A stretch of 64,000 nucleotides of DNA from Streptomyces rimosus subsp. rimosus (GTDB lineage Bacteria > Actinomycetota > Actinomycetes > Streptomycetales > Streptomycetaceae), in NCBI RefSeq assembly GCF_000720725.1, contig NZ_JOCQ01000028.1:24018-88017 (forward strand), read 5' to 3'. How positions within the stretch are numbered: the first letter of the stretch is position 1; the number at the start of each line of letters is the position of its first letter. Below are positions 18,101 through 25,702 of the stretch, piece by piece. A model generated the notes under the pieces. The model was given only the letters and a program-made list of their open reading frames with translations, searched no databases and was not told the DNA's origin. The position numbers were made by a program, and so were the translations under genes.

Positions 18101-18293
18101 CGACGTCCTGCGCTTGGTTGCGGCCGGGCGCAGCAACCGTCAGATAGCCGACGAACTGTTCATCTCGCCCAAGACGGCCAGCGTCCACGTCTCCAACATC
18201 CTGGCCAAGCTGGGCGTCTCCGGCCGCGGCGAGGCGGGCGCGATGGCCCACCGGCTGCGGCTGTTCGCCCCGGCGGAGCTGTCGGCGGGGTAG
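15180..18293 (+). CDS. LAL-type LuxR transcriptional regulator with AAA ATPase domain
   Basis: This large ATP-dependent activator has ~1037 aa, within the usual LAL range. The N-terminal ATPase has Walker A GGEAGVGKTRL at ~54-64 and Walker B LVVVIEDLHWADRS at ~160-175. It follows the VGRGSEL entry motif. The middle ~500 residues are TPR-like helical repeats. The C-terminus carries a LuxR helix-turn-helix, LTRRERDVLRLVAAGRSNRQ and IADELFISPKTASVHVSNIL. The exact start is uncertain: the ATG at 15180, a GTG at 15174 and a GTG at 15225 are all in frame, and FVGRGSEL lies soon after each. LAL proteins usually sense a ligand or regulate secondary metabolism; no target operon is evident here. Confidence 0.88.
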   Translation: MTTAALSDPCAMLSGVETRSVSPVFVGRGSELGTLRGALARIKESGEPRALLIGGEAGVGKTRLIEEFACAARADGVLVAIGGCIEIGSEGLPFAPFSAVLHLLNAQLPEELAAAVAGQEGELARILPELGEPAREAHDDEQGRARLFELTARLLERLAAHRPLVVVIEDLHWADRSTRELFSYLLRALNNAGILLVATYRSDDIHRRHPLRPFLAEIDRMRTIHRVELARFNRSEVRTQIAGITGRGPDEELVDRVFERSEGNAFFVEELARSIGEGCLTGLSDPLRDLLLVRVEALPEDAQRVVRVAAEGGSTVEHELLAAVCGLSEDDLIEALRAAVGSNTLVPDRDGTGYRFRHALVREAVVDDLLPGERTRLNRRYGEALEARPSLVRADTCAARLASYWYHAHDPAKALPAVLAASVQARRRHAYTEQLRLLDRALELWDDAPKEVRRAVRPADYAEAYPACGCDDDALHFMDLLAEIAVAARLSGDTERAFTITKRALRSLDAEKDPLRTAWFLLQRSRLVQGTGRGDGWAELARAQELVRGLPPSSVHAAVLAQSATWAMLHTPGSGSFATAERAVELARLVGDTEQELNSLVTLAGLRVDSGDVEGGLEQLRAVLERAVARGCSSVVARGHINLSSALEGVGRSSDAVEVADQGLALTEHHGLKESTSWVSGNRAESLQSLGRWEQAREAALDARRRSLSARSRALATNRLADLALKEGDVDRAERNLAVAQEHYGNHDLQPQHSLPLTRYALEIAAARGRVPDVRDILRQAMETGFPPGTQRYVWPLLWAAATAESELRGLPAAEPERPAALARIRQAAKATPTVSPVWAAYGRAVEAELLRAADRTTPDAWAATVAAFEQVERPYELALACYRWAEALLHDAARATAGLEGRTPREAAALLLVQARKAARGMGARPLAEGIEGLARRARIPLAGRPEPDAAQSTDERAATPPAETFGLTRRERDVLRLVAAGRSNRQIADELFISPKTASVHVSNILAKLGVSGRGEAGAMAHRLRLFAPAELSAG

Positions 18294-18350
18294 GCGGCGG
18301 GGCAGGCGGTGCGCTCGGGACCAGGGCGCGGGCCAGTGCGCGGGACGGCG

Positions 18351-18533
18351 TCAGGAGTCCGCCGGCGGCCCCTGCTCCGGCACCCGGATGGTGACCTTGC
18401 CCGAGGACAGGTCTATCGGCCCCTTGCCCGGATCGCTGTCGCCGGTGTCGTCGACCACCAGGGTCAGCCGCCGGCGTTCCTCGTCGGTGTGCTTGCGCCC
18501 CGGCGCGAACAGCTCCTCCACCAGATTGAACAT
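18351..18533 (-). CDS. Small DUF6191-type protein
   Basis: This gene encodes 60 residues starting MFNLVEELFAPGRKHTDEER and ending in a GPIDLSSGKVTIRVPEQ strand region. The pattern 'F..eELFAPGRKHT.EE...L' with 'GPIDL.SGKV' is a short, widespread actinobacterial protein of unknown role (DUF6191 by my recognition). A purine-rich AGGGGGCGGG leads directly into the ATG. It converges with the LAL regulator, with 57 bp between the stops. Confidence 0.7.
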   Translation of the reverse strand: MFNLVEELFAPGRKHTDEERRRLTLVVDDTGDSDPGKGPIDLSSGKVTIRVPEQGPPADS

Positions 18534-18715
18534 CCCGCCCCCTGACGACGTGGCCTGTCCCGTACGACGAGTGTAGGCACCAACGGAACGAAACGGGCGG
18601 GTGTGGGCCGGGCGGTTACGGATCGGGCGGGTATGGGCCGTGCGGTCCCCGCGCGGGGCCGACCCCCGCGCCCCGGTGGGCGCCCACCACCAGGCGCCCA
18701 CCGGCCGGACGGCCG

Positions 18716-19858
18716 TCAGCTCACCTTGAGCCGCAGAATGCGATCGTCACCCTTCTTCGGCTCCCCGCGCCCGTCCGTGTTGCTGGTGACCAGCCACAGT
18801 CCGCCGTCCCCGGCCGGCACGACCGTACGCAGCCGCCCGTACTCCCCCTTGAGGAACGCCTGCGGCGGCGCCGACGTCTCCCGCCCGGCGAGCGGAATCC
18901 GCCACAGCCGCTCGCCGCGCAGCCCCGCCATCCAGATCGACCCCCCGGCGTACGCGATGCCGCTCGGCGAGGCGTCCGCCGTCGCCCACTGCGCCACCGG
19001 GTCCACGAACCGCGCGTCGCCCCGGCCCTTGCCCTCCACCTCGGGCCAGCCGTAGTTCCTGCCCGGCTCGATCAGGTTCAGCTCGTCCCAGGTGTTCTGG
19101 CCGAACTCGGCCGCCCACAGCCGCCCTTCGGCATCCCAGGCCAGACCCTGCACATTGCGGTGCCCATAGCTGTAGACCACCGAACCGGCATCGGGATTGC
19201 CGTGCGCCGGCCCGCCGTCCGGCGTCATGCGCAGGATCTTGCCGCCCAGCGACTTCTTGTCCTGCGCGAGGCCGGTGTCACCGGTCTCGCCGGTGCCCGC
19301 GTAGAGCATCTTGTCCGGACCGAACGCGATCCGGCCGCCGTTGTGGACCTGCCCCTTCGGGATGCCCTTGAGCACCGTGTCGGGCGCGCCCAGCTGTCGG
19401 CCCGCGGGCTTCTTCTCGTCGTGGACCATACGGGCGATGCGGTTGTCGGACTCGGTGGTGAAGTACGCGTACACCTGGTGGTCCCGGCCGTACGACGGTG
19501 CCACCGCGAGCCCCAGCAGACCGCCCTCGCCGCCCGGCGCCACCCCCGGCACCGTCCCCAGCTCGGTCCTGCGGCCGCCGTCCGCCGCCACCCGCCAGAT
19601 CTTGCCGGTGTCGCGCGAGGACACCAGCAGGTCACCGTCCGGCAGCGCGGCCACTCCCCAGGGTGAAATGAGATCCGTGGTGAGGGTGCTGGCCACCGTC
19701 ACCGAGCCCTGGGCGGGCGGGGTGGAGACGGAGGGCCGCGGGCTGCCCGGGGACGAGGCGGCGGGGGAGCCGGCCCGGGCCGGCGCGCCGCCGGACGAGC
19801 AGCCCGCCGCGAGCAGCAGCGAGGCGGCCAACACGGAGGTCACGGAGCGTCGTTGCAC
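18716..19858 (-). CDS. PQQ-dependent sugar dehydrogenase-type lipoprotein
   Basis: This is a 380-aa secreted lipoprotein of the soluble glucose/aldose dehydrogenase (GDH/Yli) beta-propeller family. The lipobox is LLLAAGCSS with Cys20, followed by a Ser/Pro/Ala linker. The propeller begins STLTTDLISPWGVAALPDGD. It contains the family blocks GLLGLAVAP, GQVHNGGRIAFGPD (the His is the usual catalytic base), YSYGHRNVQGLAWD and GRNYGWPEV. It probably oxidises aldoses at the cell surface using PQQ, although several homologues lack a proven substrate. It starts with GTG after GAGAGGAC. It lies downstream of the aldo/keto reductase on the same strand. Confidence 0.88.
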   Translation of the reverse strand: MQRRSVTSVLAASLLLAAGCSSGGAPARAGSPAASSPGSPRPSVSTPPAQGSVTVASTLTTDLISPWGVAALPDGDLLVSSRDTGKIWRVAADGGRRTELGTVPGVAPGGEGGLLGLAVAPSYGRDHQVYAYFTTESDNRIARMVHDEKKPAGRQLGAPDTVLKGIPKGQVHNGGRIAFGPDKMLYAGTGETGDTGLAQDKKSLGGKILRMTPDGGPAHGNPDAGSVVYSYGHRNVQGLAWDAEGRLWAAEFGQNTWDELNLIEPGRNYGWPEVEGKGRGDARFVDPVAQWATADASPSGIAYAGGSIWMAGLRGERLWRIPLAGRETSAPPQAFLKGEYGRLRTVVPAGDGGLWLVTSNTDGRGEPKKGDDRILRLKVS

Positions 19859-19970
19859 GGCGAAGTCCTCTCGTCGACGGAACCCGCCTTACGACACCAC
19901 ACCCCACCCGCCAAGTCAGGCCCCCACTCCGGCCCGACGCCCCGCACCCGCCACCCGGCCGCCGACGCCC

Positions 19971-20052
19971 CGCGTCCACCACTCGATTCCCGGGACCCAC
20001 GCCCACCACTCGTCCCCCGGAACCCACGCCCACCACTCGACCCCGGGACCCT
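19971..20052. repeat. Three imperfect 26-29 bp tandem repeats between two minus-strand genes
   Basis: Consecutive units at 19971-19999, 20000-20026 and 20027-20052 share the core CCACCACTCG followed by a C/G-rich run and GGRACCC. Units 2 and 3 differ at only a few positions. The array sits in the 256-bp gap between the aldo/keto reductase and the sugar dehydrogenase. It is contiguous, with no spacers. Confidence 0.8.
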
Positions 20053-20114
20053 CGCCCGTCGACCGGCCTCACCGCCCCCGCCTGCTACGTTGACGGCGCA
20101 AAGGCCGAACCGCC

Positions 20115-21107
20115 CTAGTCCCAAGACCCCCGCGCCGGCGGCAGCCCCGCGATCTCCGCCAGGTCCCGGCGGTCCAGCACCAGGCCGGCCGCCGCCGCGT
20201 TCTCGGCGGCCCAACGTTCCTTCTTCGTCCCCGGTACGGGCACGACGTGCCGCCCCTGCGCCAGTACCCACGCCAGCGCCACCTGCCCCGGCGTGGCCCC
20301 GTGGCGCGCGCCGACCCGGCGCAGCCCGGCCACCACCGGCTGGTTGGCGGCCATCATCTCGGCCGTGAAGCGCGGGTGCCGGGCCCGTATGTCCTCCGGC
20401 TCGAAGCCCTGGCCGGGCGTCAGCGTGCCGGTGAGGAAACCGTTGCCCAGCGGCATCGCGGCGAGGAACCCCACACCCCGCGTGACGCACCACGGCAGCA
20501 GCTGCTCCAGCGCTTCCTTCGACCACACCGACAGCTCGGCCTGCACGCTGCTGACCGGGAACACCTGCTGGACGCGTTCCAGCTGGCGCAGCGTCCCGTC
20601 GTACAGCCGCGCGCCCCGGCGGCGTCCGGCGCGCGCGCCCACCGCGCACAGCCCCAGCGACCGCACCTTTCCGGCCGCCACCAGCTCCGCCATCGCGCCC
20701 CAGGTCTCCTCGATGGGCACCTCGGGGTCGGTCCGGTGCAGCTGGTAGAGGTCGATCACATCGGTCTGCAGGCGGCGCAGCGAGGCGTCGCAGGCCCGCT
20801 TGACGTAGCCGGGGCGCCCGTTGGCGACGATGTGCTGCTCGCCCACCAGCAGCCCCACCTTGGTCGAGACGAAAGCCTCCGCGCGGCGCTCCTTCAAGGC
20901 CCGGCCGACCAGCAGTTCGTTGGTGAACGGCCCGTACATGTCGGCGGTGTCCAGCAGGGTGCAGCCCCGGTCGAGCGCGGCGTGCACGGCGCGCAGCGAG
21001 CCCTCCCCGTTGCGCTGCGACTCGGTGTACCCCCAGCTCATCGGCATGCAGCCGAGTCCGATAGCACCCACTTCGAGCGCTGTAGCCCCGATTGTCCTGC
21101 GCTCCAC
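20115..21107 (-). CDS. Aldo/keto reductase
   Basis: This NAD(P)H-dependent carbonyl reductase has 330 aa and an (alpha/beta)8 barrel. The catalytic tetrad can be followed. Asp and Tyr are in TLLDTADMYGPFTNELLVG, Lys in FVSTKVGLLVG, and His in VIDLYQLHRTDPEVPIEETW. The cofactor-binding end is VVPVPGTKKERWAAENAAAA, where the Ile/Val-P-G-T/S-K segment contacts the nucleotide. The gene starts with GTG and is divergent from the 2-hydroxyacid dehydrogenase, with 87 bp between the starts. The physiological substrate is unknown. Confidence 0.9.
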   Translation of the reverse strand: MERRTIGATALEVGAIGLGCMPMSWGYTESQRNGEGSLRAVHAALDRGCTLLDTADMYGPFTNELLVGRALKERRAEAFVSTKVGLLVGEQHIVANGRPGYVKRACDASLRRLQTDVIDLYQLHRTDPEVPIEETWGAMAELVAAGKVRSLGLCAVGARAGRRRGARLYDGTLRQLERVQQVFPVSSVQAELSVWSKEALEQLLPWCVTRGVGFLAAMPLGNGFLTGTLTPGQGFEPEDIRARHPRFTAEMMAANQPVVAGLRRVGARHGATPGQVALAWVLAQGRHVVPVPGTKKERWAAENAAAAGLVLDRRDLAEIAGLPPARGSWD

Positions 21108-21194
21108 GCGGTCGTGCCTCCGTCCCCTCGCCCCCGATCAAGGGCCTGACCAAACTAACGTCTGGGCACGGAGGGCATCGCATAGCCTCTGGCC

Positions 21195-22157
21195 ATGGCA
21201 CCCGACGACCCGCGCACCGCCGCGAACGACGTATGGCTCCCGATCCCACCCGACGAAGTCGGCGGACTGCCGGACGGCTTCCGCTACGTCCATTGGGACG
21301 CCGGGCCGGAGTTCCCCGCGGACCCCGCCCGCTGCGTCTTCTACGTGGTCCCGTACATGAAGAGCGCGGAGGCGTCCGTACGACCGCTGCCGGAGATGAC
21401 CGGTCTGCGGGCCGTACAGACGCTGACCGCCGGCATCGAGCACATGCTGCCCGCCCTGCCCCAGATGCCTCCGGGGACCCAGCTGTGCAATGCCCGTGGG
21501 CTGCACGACGCCAGCACCGCCGAACTGGCGCTCACCCTCACGCTCGCCGCCCTGCGCGGCATCCCGGACTTCGTCCGCGGCCAGGACGCGGAGCGGTGGC
21601 TGGCCGGCTTCCGGCCCGCCCTCGCCGACAAGACGGTGCTCATTGTGGGTTACGGCTCGATCGGCAGTGCGATCGAGGACCGGCTCACGCCTTTCGAGTG
21701 TGCGCGGGTGACACGCATTGCGCGCACCGCACGTGAGACCGTGCGCGGGCCCGTGCTTCCGCTCGCCGAACTGCCCGCCGTGCTCCCCGCGGCGGACGTC
21801 GTGATCATCACGACGCCGCTCACCGACACCACCCGTGGCCTGGTCGGAAGCGATTTCCTGGCGCGCATGAAGGACGGGGCGCTGCTGGTGAACGTCGCGC
21901 GCGGCGCCGTCGTGGACACCAAGGCGCTGCTGGCGGAGCTGGAATCCGGGCGGCTGCGCGCGGCCCTGGACGTCACCGATCCGGAACCGCTGCCCGCCGG
22001 GCACCCGTTGTGGCACGCTCCCGGCGTGCTCATCACTCCACACGTCGGTGGCCCCAGCTCTGCCTTCCTGCCCCGCGCGAAGCGCCTCATGAGAGACCAG
22101 CTGTCGCGCTTCGCCACCGGCGAACCCTTGCGCAACGTCGTGGCTACGGCCGGGTGA
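21195..22157 (+). CDS. D-isomer-specific 2-hydroxyacid dehydrogenase
   Basis: This 320-aa oxidoreductase interconverts 2-oxoacids and D-2-hydroxyacids with NAD(P). The Rossmann motif is VLIVGYGSIGSAIEDRL. The catalytic residues are visible: Arg in LLVNVARGAVVDT, Glu in LDVTDPEPLPAGHPLW and His in VLITPHVGGPSSAF. The protein is short compared with SerA and lacks regulatory domains, so a glyoxylate/hydroxypyruvate-type reductase is likely. No good ribosome binding site precedes the ATG. Confidence 0.9.
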   Translation: MAPDDPRTAANDVWLPIPPDEVGGLPDGFRYVHWDAGPEFPADPARCVFYVVPYMKSAEASVRPLPEMTGLRAVQTLTAGIEHMLPALPQMPPGTQLCNARGLHDASTAELALTLTLAALRGIPDFVRGQDAERWLAGFRPALADKTVLIVGYGSIGSAIEDRLTPFECARVTRIARTARETVRGPVLPLAELPAVLPAADVVIITTPLTDTTRGLVGSDFLARMKDGALLVNVARGAVVDTKALLAELESGRLRAALDVTDPEPLPAGHPLWHAPGVLITPHVGGPSSAFLPRAKRLMRDQLSRFATGEPLRNVVATAG

Positions 22158-22489
22158 ATCCTGCCCGGACCCCTTGCGGGTAGCTCTACGGGGCCGTACG
22201 ACTGCACTGGGTATCCGCATCCCACCGACAGTCACGCTCAGTAGAGAAGCTATGTCCCTGAGTGACGAAGCTGGTGTATCGTCCGAGCGGGGGCCGTGCC
22301 GGGAGTGATGCGGCACAGCGCGAAAGACCGGAACCGAGGGGGGCGACGGGCGATGTACGGCCGATGGACGAATCGCGAAACAAGCACTCCGCGATCACCC
22401 GGAGGGGCACCTCCGGGGCCCTGGACGCGTCGGGTGTCACACGCGCACCGACCACGACGAAGCCCCGCGGCGCACGGGAGGAGAGAGCG
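22158..22489. other. Intergenic leader of the GGDEF/EAL gene
   Basis: No full gene is seen. An 18-codon frame starts with ATG at 22252, and in-frame GTG (22262) and ATG (22364) codons precede the chosen start of the next gene. If either is used, the GGDEF/EAL protein gains an N-terminal extension of up to 76 residues. Confidence 0.4.
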
Positions 22490-25400
22490 GTGAGCGCCAC
22501 GGGCGCGGTCCTCACCCGGCCGCCGGTGCAGACCGGCGGGGCCCCGGGCGTGGTGCCGCAGGTCGTGCTCGCGGTCGTCTGCGGCGGCTACGCCCTGGGC
22601 GCCGCGCTCGGCTGGGGATCCTCCGAACTGGCCCTGTTCATGGGCGACTTCGGGCTGAGCCTGGCCGCCTTCGCCGCCGCCGGCTCCTGCTTCCTGTACT
22701 CCCGCAGGCACCACGGCCGGTTTCGACCCGCCTGGCTGCTGTTCGCCGCCTCCTCCGCGATGGCGGGGCTCGGCAACGGCATCTGGGGCTGGTACGAATT
22801 CGTGCTGCGTGAGCCGGTCCCGAGCCCGTCGCTCGCCGACTTCTGCTTCCTGCTCTTCGCACCACCCGCCATCATCGGCCTGCTCGTGCTCGCCAAGAGG
22901 CCCGTGACCAAGGCCGGCTGGGTGTGCCTGGGGCTCGACGCCTGGCTGATCGGCGGCTCGCTGCTGACGCTGTCCTGGAGCCTGGCGCTCGCGCACACCG
23001 CGCACTTCCAGGGCCAGAGCGTGCCGCAGGGCGCGCTCGCGCTGGCGTATCCGCTGCTGGACATCGTGCTGGTGAGCATGGTGCTCGCGCTGCACTTCAA
23101 GCGCTCCTCGGCACACCGCTCGGCGATCAACACCGCCATCGCGGCGCTGGCCCTGACGGTGCTGTGCGACGCGCTGTTCAGCTCGCCGCTGCTGCGCGAG
23201 CACTACCGCTCCGGCCAGATCCTGGACGCCGGCTGGTTCGCCGGCTCGATGCTCCTGACGTACGCGCCGTGGGTGGCCCGGCGGCTGCCCGGCGGCGACT
23301 CCGCGGCCGCCGCGCCCGAGCGCGCCGCACCGCGCACACCGCCGGCCACCTCGGCGGCCACGCGGCCGATCGCCGGCTCGCTCGCCGCGCTCACCCCGTA
23401 CCTGGCCGCCGCCGTGTGCACCCTGGGCATCCTGTACAACGTCCTGGACGGCCGCCGTATCGACCGCGTGGTGCTCTTCACCGGCTGCACGGTCGTCCTC
23501 GCCCTGGTTGTCCGACAGGGCATCATGCTGCTCGACAACATCACCCTCACGCAGGAACTGGCCCAGAAGGAGAACCACTTCCGTTCCCTGGTCCAGGGCT
23601 CCAGCGACGTCATCATGATCGCCGCGCCGACCGGGATACTGCGCTACGTCAGCCCCGCCGCCGCGGGGGTCTACGGCCGGGACGCGGAGGAGCTGGTCGG
23701 CTCCGAGCTGGCCTCTCTCATCCACCCCGAGGACCTGGGGCGCGTGGTGCACGAGGTACGGAGATTCCTCGCGGCCCGGCCCGAGGAGGAACCGACCACC
23801 CGCATCGAGTGCCGGTTCCGGGCAGGGGAGAACCGCCCCGGCGGGGAGAAGTGGCTCAACGTGGAGTCCACGGTCAACCGGCACCACGGCGGCCTCATCT
23901 TCAACTCCCGCGACGTCACCGAACGCGTCCGCCTCCAGGCCCAGCTCCAGCACAACGCCTCGCACGACGCGCTCACCGACCTGCCCAACCGGGCCCTGTT
24001 CACCGAGCGGGTCAGCCAGGCGCTGACCGGCCGCCGCGCCACCGATCCGGGCACGGCCGTGCTCTACATCGACCTGGACGGCTTCAAGCAGGTCAACGAC
24101 ACCATCGGCCATCAGGCGGGCGACGAACTGCTCGTCCAGGCCGCCCGCAGACTGGCCGAATCCGTACGGGCCGGGGACACCGCGGCCCGGCTGGGCGGCG
24201 ACGAGTTCGCCGCGCTGATCATGGGCGACGGCACCCGTGACCACGCCGCCCGGGAGCACCGGATCCTGGAGGTCGCCGACCGGCTGCGCATCCGGCTCTC
24301 CGATCCGTACAAGATCGACGGCCGGGACGTACGGGTCGCCGCCAGCATCGGCGTCGCCTTCGCCGAGCCGGGCATCACCCCCGGCCCCCTGATGCGCAAC
24401 GCCGACCTGGCGATGTACCGCGCGAAACAGGCCGGCAAGGGCTGCGTCAAGCTGTACGCGCCCCAGATGCAGGCCGACGTGGTGCGCCGCGCCGAGCTGG
24501 CCACCAAGCTGCGCACGGCGCTGCACGACGGCGAGTTCGCGCTGCTGCACCAGCCCGTGGTGGAGCTGGCCGACGGCCGGATCACGGCGGTCGCCGCGCT
24601 CGCCCGCTGGCGCTCCGCCCAGGGCATACTCTTCACCCCCGCGGAGTTTCTGCGGGTCGGCGACCGCGGCCGTCTCAAGGAGGACGGCGACCGCACCGCC
24701 GAGCTGGGCCGCTGGCAGCTGGAGGAGGCGGTGCAGCAGGCCGCCGGCCGGCACCGGGCGGGCCATCCGGTCCCGGTGGCCGTCCGGATCTCGGCCCACC
24801 GGCTGCTGGACCGCGCGCTGCCGCCCAAGAGCATCGAGGCGCTGCTGTCCCGGCACGGCCTGCCGTCCGGGTCGCTGGTCCTGGAGCTGTCCGACACCGA
24901 TCCGCGGATACCGCTGGAGGAGCTGGAGCGGCGCCTGGTCGCCCTGCGCCGCCTGGGGGTGCGCATCGCCCTGGACGGCTTCGGCAGCGGCGCCGCCGCC
25001 ATCGGCGCACTGCGCCGGCTGCCCGTCGACGTGCTGCGGCTGGACCGCGACCTGGTCGACGGGGTGGTGGACTCGGCCCGGCTGCACAAGATCACATCGG
25101 GCCTGCTGCGGATCGCCGCCGACCTCGGCATGCAGTCCGTCGCGGACGGCGTCGACCTGCCCGAGCAGGTCGTCGCGCTGCGTTCGATGGGCTGCACGCA
25201 CGGCCAGGGCATGGCCTTCTCCGGACCGCTGGACGAACACCGGCTGCGCCGCGCGCTGGCGCAGGGCGGCTATCCGGTGCCGGGCCCGGGCAGCGAGGGC
25301 CGGGCCGTGGTGCTCAGCGGTGCGGGCCTGCCCGTACGCCACGTCAAGAAGGGGCGCGAACCGGTGTCACCCGGACGGGTGCTGGGCGAACTGCCCAGGC

Positions 25401-25495
25401 GATTCGCGCCGGGAGACGGCCGGGACGGGGCGGAGGCGGCCATGGCGCGGCCTCCGCTGCGCCCGAATAGTGAGACCTCCGTCCCACCCACTTGA
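22490..25495 (+). CDS. Membrane c-di-GMP protein: multi-helix N-terminus, PAS, GGDEF, degenerate EAL
   Basis: This gene encodes 1001 aa. Residues ~20-350 hold about ten hydrophobic segments. A PAS domain follows (FRSLVQGSSDVIMIAAPTGI). The GGDEF domain is intact, with GGDEF at 569-573 and an RAGD inhibitory I-site at 560-563, so diguanylate cyclase activity under product feedback is likely. The EAL domain has lost key residues: the EAL triplet is AAL (residue 702 is Ala instead of Glu), DDFGSG is DGFGSG (829-834), and the Lys of the KxD motif is Arg. Phosphodiesterase activity is therefore unlikely. GGAGGAGAG precedes the GTG at 22490, which decides the start. It lies directly upstream of ilvB, as a GGDEF/EAL gene does in S. 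coelicolor (position recalled, not checked). Confidence 0.9.
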   Translation: MSATGAVLTRPPVQTGGAPGVVPQVVLAVVCGGYALGAALGWGSSELALFMGDFGLSLAAFAAAGSCFLYSRRHHGRFRPAWLLFAASSAMAGLGNGIWGWYEFVLREPVPSPSLADFCFLLFAPPAIIGLLVLAKRPVTKAGWVCLGLDAWLIGGSLLTLSWSLALAHTAHFQGQSVPQGALALAYPLLDIVLVSMVLALHFKRSSAHRSAINTAIAALALTVLCDALFSSPLLREHYRSGQILDAGWFAGSMLLTYAPWVARRLPGGDSAAAAPERAAPRTPPATSAATRPIAGSLAALTPYLAAAVCTLGILYNVLDGRRIDRVVLFTGCTVVLALVVRQGIMLLDNITLTQELAQKENHFRSLVQGSSDVIMIAAPTGILRYVSPAAAGVYGRDAEELVGSELASLIHPEDLGRVVHEVRRFLAARPEEEPTTRIECRFRAGENRPGGEKWLNVESTVNRHHGGLIFNSRDVTERVRLQAQLQHNASHDALTDLPNRALFTERVSQALTGRRATDPGTAVLYIDLDGFKQVNDTIGHQAGDELLVQAARRLAESVRAGDTAARLGGDEFAALIMGDGTRDHAAREHRILEVADRLRIRLSDPYKIDGRDVRVAASIGVAFAEPGITPGPLMRNADLAMYRAKQAGKGCVKLYAPQMQADVVRRAELATKLRTALHDGEFALLHQPVVELADGRITAVAALARWRSAQGILFTPAEFLRVGDRGRLKEDGDRTAELGRWQLEEAVQQAAGRHRAGHPVPVAVRISAHRLLDRALPPKSIEALLSRHGLPSGSLVLELSDTDPRIPLEELERRLVALRRLGVRIALDGFGSGAAAIGALRRLPVDVLRLDRDLVDGVVDSARLHKITSGLLRIAADLGMQSVADGVDLPEQVVALRSMGCTHGQGMAFSGPLDEHRLRRALAQGGYPVPGPGSEGRAVVLSGAGLPVRHVKKGREPVSPGRVLGELPRRFAPGDGRDGAEAAMARPPLRPNSETSVPPT

Positions 25496-25528
25496 CACTC
25501 GGCTGGCCCCGGGGGGAGGGTCAGTTCC

Positions 25529-25570
25529 ATGCGCACCCGAATTCTCGTACTTGGAAAGCGCGTCGGCTGA
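25529..25570 (+). CDS. ilvB leader peptide MRTRILVLGKRVG
   Basis: This is a 13-residue open frame with four consecutive branched-chain codons, Ile-Leu-Val-Leu (ATT CTC GTA CTT). It is preceded by GGGGGAGGG about 8 nt upstream. It lies ahead of a hairpin and a U-tailed terminator before ilvB. This is the layout of ribosome-mediated attenuation, in which stalling at scarce Ile/Leu/Val codons lets transcription continue into ilvBN. Confidence 0.85.
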   Translation: MRTRILVLGKRVG

Positions 25571-25571
25571 A

Positions 25572-25594
25572 GCTGGGTCACTTGAGAACCCAGC
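25572..25594 (+). promoter_or_regulatory. Pause/anti-terminator region hairpin of the ilvB leader
   Basis: GCTGGGT (25572-25578) pairs perfectly with ACCCAGC (25588-25594), starting two nucleotides after the leader-peptide stop. It would be masked by a ribosome sitting at the end of the leader, as in classical attenuators. Confidence 0.65.
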
Positions 25595-25612
25595 GCTCCG
25601 CACCGGCGCGCT

Positions 25613-25646
25613 CCCCTCGCTTGCCTCACGGCACGAGGGGTTTTTT
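25613..25646 (+). terminator. ilvB attenuator terminator
   Basis: CCCCTCG (25614-25619 with flanking C) pairs with CGAGGGG (25634-25640), followed immediately by six T residues (25641-25646). It is a canonical intrinsic terminator, unusual in a high-GC genome, 56 nt upstream of the ilvB start. Confidence 0.88.
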
Positions 25647-25702
25647 GTTGCATAACCGCCCCCATACCCCACCAAAACCCTCAGCTTCGAGAAGAGACGC
25701 AG

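Noticed and set aside
19971..20052. CRISPR-like array
   Set aside because: The repeats are contiguous and imperfect with no unique spacers, and no cas genes are present. The same applies to the arrays at 31219, 32553 and 47747.
22250..25342. Very long minus-strand open frame opposite the GGDEF/EAL gene
   Set aside because: It is the GC-rich antisense frame of a gene with clear GGDEF/PAS motifs; its translation is low-complexity and without recognisable domains.
25492..25497. TTGACA overlapping the stop of the GGDEF/EAL gene as an ilvB -35 box
   Set aside because: No acceptable -10 hexamer lies 16-19 nt downstream; the sequence there is a G-rich run serving as the leader ribosome binding site.
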